This document shows, in pieces, positions 26,201-36,153 of a stretch of DNA of 54,953 nucleotides. Below the pieces are notes generated by a model, which saw only the letters and a program-made list of their open reading frames with translations, did not search any database and was not told where the DNA came from. Made by a program: the position numbers and the translations under genes. The number at the start of each line of letters is the position of its first letter. Position 1 is the first letter of the stretch. Source of the stretch: Tubulanus polymorphus (lineage: Eukaryota; Nemertea; Palaeonemertea; Tubulaniformes; Tubulanidae); NCBI RefSeq assembly GCF_964204645.1, contig NW_027437479.1, forward strand, positions 1 to 54,953, written 5' to 3'.

Positions 26201-28040
26201 CGCGAGAAAAGACGTTTTCTCGTCAACTTCTCCCCGTATCGGAAAAATGATAATGCCGATGCGCAAAAGCGCTCAAATCGACGGGAAAAGCACATTTCGA
26301 CCCGAAAACGTCGTTCAGCGCGAGAAAAGACGTTTTCGTATCGAATATTCGCCCTATCGGAAAAACGACGATGTCGATGCGTAAAAGCGCTCAAATCGTC
26401 AGGAAAAGCGCATTTCGGCCCGAAAACGTCGTTCAGCGCGAGAAAAGACGTTTTCTCGTCAACTTCTCCCCGTATCGGAAAAATGATAATGCCGATGCGC
26501 AAAAGCGCTCAAATCGACGGGAAAAGCACATTTCGGCCCGAAAACGTCGTTCAGCGCGAGAAAAGACGTTTTCTCGTCAACTTCTCCCCGTATCGGAAAA
26601 ATGATAATGTCGATGCGTAAAAGCTCTCAAATCGACGGGAAAAGCACATATCGACCCGAAAACGTCGTTCAGCGCGAGAAAAGACGTTTTCGTATCGAAT
26701 ATTCGCCCTATCGGAAAAACGACGATGTCGATGCGTAAAAGCGCTCAAATCGTCAGGAAAAGCACATTTCGGCCCGAAAACGTCGTACAGCGCGAGAAAA
26801 GACGTTTTCTCGACGGGAAAAGCACATTTCGGTCCGAAAACGTCGTTCAGCGCGAGAAAAGACGTTTTCTCGTCAATTTCTCCCCGTATCGGAAAAATTA
26901 TAATGCCGATGCGCAAAAGCGCTCAAATCGACGGGAAAAGCACATTTCGGCCCGAAAACGTCGTTCAGCGCGAGAAAAGATGTTTTCTCGTCAACTTCTC
27001 CCCGTATCGGAAAAATGATAATGTCGATGCGCAAAAGCGCTCAAATCGACGGGAAAAACACATTTCGGCCCGAAAACGTCGTTCAGCGCGAGAAAAGAAG
27101 TTTTCGTATCGAATATTCCCCCTATCGGAAAAACGACGATGTCGATGCGTAAAAGCGCTCAAATCGTCAGGAAAAGCACATTTCGGCCCGAAAACGTCGT
27201 TCAGCGCGAGAAAAGACGTTTTCTCGTCAACTTCTCCCCGTATCGGAAAAATGATAATGTCGATGCGTAAAAGCGCTCAAATCGTCAGGAAAAGCACTTT
27301 TCGACCCGAAAACGTCGTTCAGCGCGAGAAAAGACGTTTTCTCGACGGGAAAAGCACATTTCGGTCCGAAAACGTCGTTCAGCGCGAGAAAAGACGTTTT
27401 CTCGTCAACTTCTCCCCGTATCGGAAAAATGATAATGTCGATGCGTAAAAGCGCTCAAATCGACGGGAAAAGCACATTTCGGCCCGAAAACGTCGTTCAG
27501 CGCGAGAAAAGACGTTTTCGTATCGAATATTGCCCCTATCGGAAAAACGACGACGTCGATGCGTAAAAGCGCTCAAATCGTCAGGTAAAGCACTTTTCGA
27601 CCCAAAAACGTCGTTCAGCGCGAGAAAAGACGTTTTCTCGACGGGAAAAGCACATTTCGGTCCAAAAACGTCGTTCAGCGCGAGAAAAGACGTTTTCTCG
27701 TCAACTTCTCCCCGTATCGGAAAAATGATAATGCCGATGCGCAAAAGCACTCAAATCGACGGGAAAAGCACATTTCGGCCCGAAAACGTCGTTCAGCGCG
27801 AGAAAAGACGTTTTCTCGTCAACTTCTCCCCGTATCGGAAAAATGATAATGTCGATGCGTAAAAGCGCTCAAATCGACGGGAAAAGCACATTTCGACCCG
27901 AAAACGTCGTTCAGCGCGAGAAAAGACGTTTTCTCGACGGGAAAAGCACATTTCGGTCCGAAAACGTCGTACAGCGCGAGAAAAGACGTTTTCTCGTCAA
28001 CTTCTCTCCGTATCGGAAAAATTATAATGCCGATGCGCAA
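23280..28040 (+). repeat. Segmental duplication within B, offset 3959 bp
   Basis: The block starting near 23420 recurs near 27379. Matching markers are gcccctatcggaaaaacg followed by acgacgtcg (about 23573 and 27532), the rare gcaaaagcactcaaatcg, and the shortened-monomer order after them. The offset is 3959 bp. Boundaries are approximate, and the two copies differ by a few substitutions and in later monomer order. Confidence 0.6.
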
Positions 28041-31000
28041 AAGCGCTCAAATCGACGGGAAAAGCATATTTCGGCCCGAAAACGTCGTTCAGCGCGAGAA
28101 AAGACGTTTTCTCGTCAACTTCTCCCCGTATCGGAAAAATGATAATGTCGATGCGCAAAAGCGCTCAAATCGACGGGAAAAACACATTTCGGCCCGAAAA
28201 CGTCGTTCAGCGCGAGAAAAGACGTTTTCTTGTCAACTTCTCCCCGTATCGGAAAAATGATAATGTCGATGCGCAAAAGCGCTCAAATCGACGGGAAAAA
28301 CACATTTCGGCCCGAAAACGTCGTTCAGCGCGAGAAAAGACGTTTTCTCGTCAACTTCTCCCCGTATCGGAAAAATGATAATGTCGATGCGTAAAAGCGC
28401 TCAAATCGTCAGGAAAAGCACTTTTCGACCCGAAAACGTCGTTCAGCGCGAGAAAAGACGTTTTCGTATCGAATATTCCCCCTATCGGAAAAACGACGAT
28501 GTCGATGCGTAAAAGCGCTCAAATCGTCAGGAAAAGCGCATTTCGGCCCGAAAACGTCGTTCAGTGCGAGAAAAGACGTTTTCTCGTCACATCTCCCCGT
28601 ATCTGAAAAATGATAATGTCGATGCGTAAAAGCGCTCAAATCGACGGGAAAAGCACATTTCGACCCGAAAACGTCGTTCAGCGCGAGAAAAGACGTTTTC
28701 GTATCGAATATTCCCCCTATCGGAAAAACGACGATGTCGATGCGTAAAAGCGCTCAAATCGTCAGGAAAAGCACATTTCGGCCCGAAAACGTCGTTCAGC
28801 GCGAGAAAAGACGTTTTCTCGTCAACTTCTCCCCGTATCGGAAAAATGATAATGCCGATGCGCAAAAGCGCTCAAATCGACGGGAAAAGCACATTTCGGC
28901 CCGAAAACGTCGTTCAGCGCGAGAAAAGACGTTTTCTCGTCAACTTCTCCCCGTATCGGAAAAATGATAATGTCGATGCGCAAAAGCGCTCAAATCGACG
29001 GGAAAAACACATTTCGGCCCGAAAACGTCGTTCAGCGCGAGAAAAGACGTTTTCGTATCGAATATTCCCCCTATCGGAAAAACGACGATGTCGATGCGCA
29101 AAAGCGCTCAAATCGACGGGAAAAGCACATTTCGGCCCGAAAACGTCGTTCAGCGCGAGAAAAGACGTTTTCTCGTCAACTTCTCCCCGTATCGGAAAAA
29201 TGATAATGTCGATGCGTAAAAGCGCTCAAATCGACGGGAAAAGCACATTTCGACCCGAAAACGTCGTTCAGCGCGAGAAAAGACGTTTTCGTATCGAATA
29301 TTCGCCCTATCGGAAAAACGACGATGTCGATGCGTAAAAGCGCTCAAATCGTCAGGAAAAGCGCATTTCGGCCCGAAAACGTCGTTCAGCGCGAGAAAAG
29401 ACGTTTTCTCGTCAACTTCTCCCCGTATCGGAAAAATGATAATGCCGATGCGCAAAAGCGCTCAAATCGACGGGAAAAGCACATTTCGGCCCGAAAACGT
29501 CGTTCAGCGCGAGAAAAGACGTTTTCTCGTCAACTTCTCCCCGTATCGGAAAAATGATAATGTCGATGCGTAAAAGCTCTCAAATCGACGGGAAAAGCAC
29601 ATATCGACCCGAAAACGTCGTTCAGCGGGAGAAAAGACGTTTTCGTATCGAATATTCGCCCTATCGGAAAAACGACGATGTCGATGCGTAAAAGCGCTCA
29701 AATCGTCAGGAAAAGCACATTTCGGCCCGAAAACGTCGTACAGCGCGAGAAAAGACGTTTTCTCGACGGGAAAAGCACATTTCGGTCCGAAAACGTCGTT
29801 CAGCGCGAGAAAAGACGTTTTCTCGTCAATTTCTCCCCGTATCGGAAAAATTATAATGCCGATGCGCAAAAGCGCTCAAATCGACGGGAAAAGCACATTT
29901 CGGCCCGAAAACGTCGTTCAGCGTGAGAAAAGATGTTTTCTCGTCAACTTCTCCCCGTATCGGAAAAATGATAATGTCGATGCGTAAAAGCGCTCAAATC
30001 GACGGGAAAAGCACATTTCGACCCGAAAACGTCGTTCAGCGCGAGAAAAGACGTTTTCGTATCGAATATTCGCCCTATCGGAAAAACGACGATGTCGATG
30101 CGTAAAAGCGCTCAAATCGTCAGGAAAAGCGCATTTCGGCCCGAAAACGTCGTTCAGCGCGAGAAAAGACGTTTTCTCGTCAACTTCTCCCCGTATCGGA
30201 AAAATGATAATGCCGATGCGCAAAAGCGCTCAAATCGACGGGAAAAGCACATTTCGACCCGAAAACGTCGTTCAGCGCGAGAAAAGACGTTTTCGTATCG
30301 AATATTCGCCCTATCGGAAAAACGACGATGTCGATGCGTAAAAGCGCTCAAATCGTCAGGAAAAGCGCATTTCGGCCCGAAAACGTCGTTCAGCGCGAGA
30401 AAAGACGTTTTCTCGTCAACTTCTCCCCGTATCGGAAAAATGATAATGCCGATGCGCAAAAGCGCTCAAATCGACGGGAAAAGCACATTTCGGCCCGAAA
30501 ACGTCGTTCAGCGCGAGAAAAGACGTTTTCTCGTCAACTTCTCCCCGTATCGGAAAAATGATAATGTCGATGCGTAAAAGCTCTCAAATCGACGGGAAAA
30601 GCACATATCGACCCGAAAACGTCGTTCAGCGCGAGAAAAGACGTTTTCGTATCGAATATTCCCCCTATCGGAAAAACGACGATGTCGATGCGTAAAAGCG
30701 CTCAAATCGTCAGGAAAAGCACATTTCGGTCCGAAAACGTCGTACAGCGCGAGAAAAGACGTTTTCTCGTCAACTTCTCCCCGTATCGGAAAAATGATAA
30801 TGCCGATGCGCAAAAGCGCTCAAATCGACGGGAAAAGCACATTCCGACCCGAAAACGTCGTTCAGCGCGAGAAAAGACGTTTTCTCGACGGGAAAAGCAC
30901 ATTTCGATCCGAAAACGTCGTTCAGCGCGAGAAAAGACGTTTTCTCGTCAACTTCTCCCCGTATCGGAAAAATGATAATGCCGATGCGCAAAAGCGCTCA

Positions 31001-32120
31001 AATCGACGGGAAAAGCACATTTCGGTCCGAAAACGTCGTACAGCGCGAGAAAAGACGTTTTCTCGTCAACTTCTCCCCGTATCGGAAAAATGATAATGCC
31101 GATGCGCAAAAGCGCTCAAATCGACGGGAAAAGCACATATCGACCCGAAAACGTCGTTCAGCGCGAGAAAAGACGTTTTCGTATCGAATATTCCCCCTAT
31201 CGGAAAAACGACGATGTCGATGCGTAAAAGCGCTCAAATCGTCAGGAAAAGCACATTTCGGCCCGAAAACGTCGTACAGCGCGAGAAAAGACGTTTTCTC
31301 GACGGGAAAAGCACATTTCGGTCCGAAAACGTCGTTCAGCGCGAGAAAAGACGTTTTCTCGTCAATTTCTCCCCGTATCGGAAAAATTATAATGCCGATG
31401 CGCAAAAGCGCTCAAATCGACGGGAAAAGCACATTTCGGCCCGAAAACGTCGTTCAGCGCGAGAAAAGATGTTTTCTCGTCAACTTCTCCCCGTATCGGA
31501 AAAATGATAATGTCGATGCGCAAAAGCGCTCAAATCGACGGGAAAAACACATTTCGGCCCGAAAACGTCGTTCAGCGCGAGAAAAGAAGTTTTCGTATCG
31601 AATATTCCCCCTATCGGAAAAACGACGATGTCGATGCGTAAAAGCGCTCAAATCGTCAGGAAAAGCACATTTCGGCCCGAAAACGTCGTTCAGCGCGAGA
31701 AAAGACGTTTTCTCGTCAACTTCTCCCCGTATCGGAAAAATGATAATGTCGATGCGTAAAAGCGCTCAAATCGTCAGGAAAAGCACTTTTCGACCCGAAA
31801 ACGTCGTTCAGCGCGAGAAAAGACGTTTTCTCGACGGGAAAAGCACATTTCGGTCCGAAAACGTCGTTCAGCGCGAGAAAAGACGTTTTCGTATCGAATA
31901 TTGCCCCTATCGGAAAAACGACGACGTCGATGCGTAAAAGCGCTCAAATCGTCAGGAAAAGCACTTTTCGACCCGAAAACGTCGTTCAGCGCGAGAAAAG
32001 ACGTTTTCTCGACGGGAAAAGCACATTTCGGTCCGAAAACGTCGTTCAGCGCGAGAAAAGACGTTTTCTCGTCAACTTCTCCCCGTATCGGAAAAATGAT
32101 AATGTCGATGCGCAAAAGCG

Positions 32121-32308
32121 CTCGAATCGTCAGGAAAAGCACTTTTCGACTCGAAAACGTCGTTCAGCGCGAGAAAAGACGTTTTCGTATCAAATATTCC
32201 CCCTATGGGAAAAACCACAATGTCGATGCGTAAAAGCGCTCAAATCGTCAGGAAAACCACTTTTCGACTCGAAAACGTCATTCAGCGCGAGAAAAGACGT
32301 TTTCGTAT
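32121..32308 (+). repeat. Two-monomer type-C island inside domain B (copy 1)
   Basis: Here the array has ctcgaatcgtcagg, cttttcgactcg, gtatcaaatattccccc, ctatgggaaaaaccac and ggaaaaccac. These marks belong to the type-C monomers at 52081-52835 rather than to the surrounding family B. The island is duplicated at 42724-42911, offset 10603 bp. Confidence 0.8.
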
Positions 32309-32755
32309 CGAATATTCGCCCTATCGGAAAAACGACGATGTCGATGCGTAAAAGCGCTCAAATCGTAAGGAAAAGCACATTTCGGCCCGAAAACGTCGTA
32401 CAGCGCGAGAAAAGACGTTTTCTCGACGGGAAAAGCACATTTCGGTCCGAAAACGTCGTTCAGCGCGAGAAAAGACGTTTTCTCGTCAACTTCTCTCCGT
32501 ATCGGAAAAATTATAATGCCGATGCGCAAAAGCGCTCAAATCGACGGGAAAAGCATATTTCGGCCCGAAAACGTCGTACAGCGCGAGAAAAGACGTTTTC
32601 TCGACGGGAAAAGCACATTTCGGTCCGAAAACGTCGTTCAGCGCGAGAAAAGACGTTTTCTCGTCAATTTCTCCCCGTATCGGAAAAATTATAATGCCGA
32701 TGCGCAAAAGCGCTCAAATCGACGGGAAAAGCACATTTCGGCCCGAAAACGTCGT

Positions 32756-34500
32756 TCAGCGCGAGAAAAGACGTTTTCTCGTCAACTTCTCCCCGTATCG
32801 GAAAAATGATAATGTCGATGCGCAAAAGCGGTCAAATCGACGGGAAAAACACATTTCGGCCCGAAAACGTCGTTCAGCGCGAGGAAAGAAGTTTTCGTAT
32901 CGAATATTCCCCCTATCGGAAAAACGACGATGTCGATGCGTAAAAGCGCTCAAATCGTCAGGAAAAGCACATTTCGGCCCGAAAACGTCGTTCAGCGCGA
33001 GAAAAGACGTTTTCTCGTCAACTTCTCCCCGTATCGGAAAAATGATAATGTCGATGCGTAAAAGCGCTCAAATCGTCAGGAAAAGCACTTTTCGACCCGA
33101 AAACGTCGTTCAGCGCGAGAAAAGACGTTTTTGTATCGAATATTCGCCCTATCGGAAAAACGACGATGTCGATGCGTAAAAGCGCTCAAATCGTCAGGAA
33201 AAGCACATTTCGGCCCGAAAACGTCGTACAGCACGAGAAAAGACGTTTTCTCGACGGGAAAAGCACATTTCGGTCCGAAAACGTCGTTCAGTGCGAGAAA
33301 AGACGTTTTCTCGTCAATTTCTCCCCGTATCGCAAAAATGATAATGTCGAAGCGCAAAAGCGCTCAAATCGACGGGAAAAGCACATTTCGGTCCGAAAAC
33401 GTCGTTCAGCGCGAGAAAAGACGTTTTCTCGTCAACTTCTCCCCGTATCGGAAAAATGATAATGTCGATGCGTAAATGCGCTCAAATCGACGGGAAAAGC
33501 ACATTTCGGCCCGAAAACGTCGTACAGCGCGAGAAAAGACGTTTTCTCGTCAACTTCTCCCCGTATCGGAAAAATGATAATGCCGATGCGCAAAAGCGCT
33601 CAAATCGACGGGAAAAGCACATTTCGGCCCGAAAACGTCGTTCAGCGCGAGAAAAGACGTTTTCTCGTCAACTTCTCCCCGTATCGGAAAAATGATAATG
33701 CCGATGCGCAAAAGCGCTTAAATCGACGGGAAAAGCACATTTCGGCCCGAAAACGTCGTTCAGCGCGAGAAAAGACGTTTTCTCGTCAACTTCTCCCCGT
33801 ATCGGAAAAATGATAATGTCGATGCGCAAAAGCGGTCAAATCGACGGGAAAAACACATTTCGGCCCGAAAACGTCGTTCAGCGCGAGAAAAGAAGTTTTC
33901 GTATCGAATATTCCCCCTATCGGAAAAACGACGATGTCGATGCGTAAAAGCGCTCAAATCGTCAGGAAAAGCACATTTCGGCCCGAAAACGTCGTTCAGC
34001 GCGAGAAAAGACGTTTTCTCGTCAACTTCTCCCCGTATCGGAAAAATGATAATGTCGATGCGTAAAAGCGCTCAAATCGTCAGGAAAAGCACTTTTCGAC
34101 CCGAAAACGTCGTTCAGCGCGAGAAAAGACGTTTTTGTATCGAATATTCGCCCTATCGGAAAAACGACGATGTCGATGCGTAAAAGCGCTCAAATCGTCA
34201 GGAAAAGCACATTTCGGCCCGAAAACGTCGTACAGCACGAGAAAAGACGTTTTCTCGACGGGAAAAGCACATTTCGGTCCGAAAACGTCGTTCAGCGCGA
34301 GAAAAGACGTTTTCTCGTCAATTTCTCCCCGTATCGCAAAAATGATAATGTCGAAGCGCAAAAGCGCTCAAATCGACGGGAAAAGCACATTTCGGTCCGA
34401 AAACGTCGTTCAGCGCGAGAAAAGACGTTTTCTCGTCAACTTCTCCCCGTATCGGAAAAATGATAATGTCGATGCGTAAATGCGCTCAAATCGACGGGAA
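32756..34500 (+). repeat. 1004-bp tandem duplication in domain B
   Basis: Markers in 32756-33480 recur 1004 bp downstream. They include gtacagcacgag, the cgcaaaaatgataatgtcg and aagcgcaaaagc pair, and gcgtaaatgcgctc (33475 and 34479). The paralogous region near 45332 has only one copy, so this duplication came after the larger one, or the second copy was lost there. Confidence 0.75.
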
Positions 34501-35660
34501 AAGCACATTTCGGCCCGAAAACGTCGTTCAGCGCGAGAAAAGACGTTTTCTCGTCACATTCTCCCCGTATCGGAAAAATGATAATGTCGATGCGTAAAAG
34601 CGCTCAAATCGACGGGAAAAGCACATTTCGACCCGAAAACGTCGTTCAGCGCGAGAAAAGACGTTTTCGTATCGAATATTCCCCCTATCGGAAAAACGAC
34701 GATGTCGATGCGTAAAAGCGCTCAAATCGTCAGGAAAAGCACATTTCGGCCCGAAAACGTCGTTCAGCGCGAGAAAAGACGTTTTCTCGTCAACTTCTCC
34801 CCGTATCGGAAAAATGATAATGCCGATGCGCAAAAGCGCTCAAATCGACGGGAAAAGCACATTTCGGCCCGAAAACGTCGTTCAGCGCGAGAAAAGACGT
34901 TTTCTCGTCAACTTCTCCCCGTATCGGAAAAATGATAATGTCGATGCGCAAAAGCGCTCAAATCGACGGGAAAAACACATTTCGGTCCGAAAACGTCGTT
35001 CAGCGCGAGAAAAGACGTTTTCGTATCGAATATTCGCCCTATCGGAAAAACGACGATGTCGATGCGTAAAAGCGCTCAAATCGTCAGGAAAAGCACATTT
35101 CGGCCCGAAAACGTCGTTCAGCGCGAGAAAAGACGTTTTCTCGTCAACTTCTCCCCGTATCGGAAAAATGATAATGTCGATGCGTAAAAGCGCTCAAATC
35201 GACGGGAAAAGCACATTTCGACCCGAAAACGTCGTTCAGCGCGAGAAAAGACGTTTTCGTATCGAATATTCGCCCTATCGGAAAAACGACGATGTCGATG
35301 CGTAAAAGCGCTCAAATCGTCAGGAAAAGCGCATTTCGGCCCGAAAACGTCGTACAGCGCGAGAAAAGACGTTTTCTCGACGGGAAAAGCACATTTCGGT
35401 CCGAAAACGTCGTTCAGCGCGAGAAAAGACGTTTTCTCGTCAATTTCTCCCCGTATCGGAAAAATTATAATGCCGATGCGCAAAAGCGCTCAAATCGACG
35501 GGAAAAGCACATTTCGGCCCGAAAACGTCGTTCAGCGCGAGAAAAGATGTTTTCTCGTCAACTTCTCCCCGTATCGGAAAAATGATAATGTCGATGCGCA
35601 AAAGCGCTCAAATCGACGGGAAAAACACATTTCGGCCCGAAAACGTCGTTCAGCGCGAGA

Positions 35661-35674
35661 AAAGAAGTTTTCGT
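35661..35674 (+). repeat. Target-site duplication, left copy
   Basis: The 14-mer aaagaagttttcgt ends exactly where satellite sequence stops. The same 14-mer restarts the satellite at 39115, and satellite phase is restored across the insertion. The uninterrupted paralogous site at 46912-46925 has it only once. The base before it differs (a on the left, t on the right), so 14 bp is the maximum length. Confidence 0.93.
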
Positions 35675-35712
35675 GATGCGTATTTTGTTCCCCTCACCTC
35701 CGGCAAGACTTA
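35675..35712 (-). other. 38-bp end extension present only at the left end
   Basis: These bases lie between the left target duplication and the start of the inverted repeat, and have no counterpart at the right end, where the repeat abuts the target duplication directly. As I recall, Drosophila virilis Penelope has a 34-bp extension at one end only, so this may be the equivalent. The outermost eight bases, gatgcgta, also match a motif found in most satellite monomers, so part of it could be target-derived filler. Confidence 0.6.
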
Positions 35713-35748
35713 ATAAAATACAGATATTGACTATGACGAGGTGCATCT

Positions 35749-35754
35749 TTTATT
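35749..35754 (-). promoter_or_regulatory. Possible AATAAA poly(A) signal
   Basis: Read on the minus strand this is AATAAA, about 75 bp before the element's left (3') end. The hexamer is short and the region AT-rich, so chance is a real alternative. No poly(A) tract follows at either end of the element. Confidence 0.2.
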
Positions 35755-35762
35755 TTCTTCAC

Positions 35763-35795
35763 TACAAGACGTTTCGGCCTTCAAGCCTTCATCAA
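35763..35795 (-). other. Hammerhead-like core signature, left arm
   Basis: On the minus strand the order is ttgatga, a ggc/gcc hairpin, gaaac, a short loop and gta. This resembles the type I hammerhead layout reported in PLE terminal repeats. The canonical CTGATGA has a T in place of the catalytic C, and helix I pairing is poor, so an active ribozyme is doubtful. It is best read as a decayed or lookalike motif. Confidence 0.22.
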
Positions 35796-35971
35796 TTGAG
35801 AATTGAATTAGACGGTTGAAGCAACAATACATCGTTGATAAGGAAACATTATACCCGCAAATAAAATACAAATATGGAATTTTCAACATGAGAATGAATG
35901 GATTAACAAGTACGAGCTTTCACAGATATATTATACATAGTAATAATGATAATCAAAATAATAATAATAAC

Positions 35972-36010
35972 AATAATAATAATAATAATAATTATTATTA
36001 TTATTATTAT
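35972..36010. repeat. AAT/TAT microsatellite, left arm
   Basis: Seven AAT units followed by six TAT units, in a wider AT-rich stretch (35939-36045) of the 3' untranslated region. The facing arm has the same total length, 39 bp, but five AAT and eight TAT units. Antisense frames through it give poly-Asn/poly-Tyr peptides that are not genes. Confidence 0.9.
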
Positions 36011-36153
36011 CATTATTATAATAATAAAAATAATAGTAGTAGTAGCCATATGAAATACTGACCTAACACCAATAACGATAACAATAATGTACCACAAGAG
36101 ACAATTTATCAGATGGGGATTTCATTTAAATATCGACATAAACTGAATTAGAA

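Larger units (their letters stand above)
20223..35674 (+). repeat. Satellite domain B, left part
   Basis: At 20223 the array switches abruptly to a diverged monomer family. Family-B marks are ctcgtcaacttctcccc, aaaaatgataatg, aaatcgacggg, tttcgg(c/t)ccgaaa and often gcgcaaaag in place of gcgtaaaag. Two subtypes frequently alternate as a 236-bp dimer, one with tatcgaatattc and one with tcaacttctcc (for example around 26135-26604 and 30092-30561). Sixty-base shortened monomers are scattered through the array. The TAA to CAA change in gcgcaaaag removes a recurrent stop, so spurious open frames of over 300 codons arise here. No gene is present up to the retroelement at 35675. Confidence 0.95.

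Noticed and set aside
35816-36061. 81-codon poly-Asn/poly-Tyr frame, and its mirror at 38766-39011
   Set aside because: It is antisense to the 3' untranslated region of the element and is created by the AAT/TAT microsatellite in both arms.
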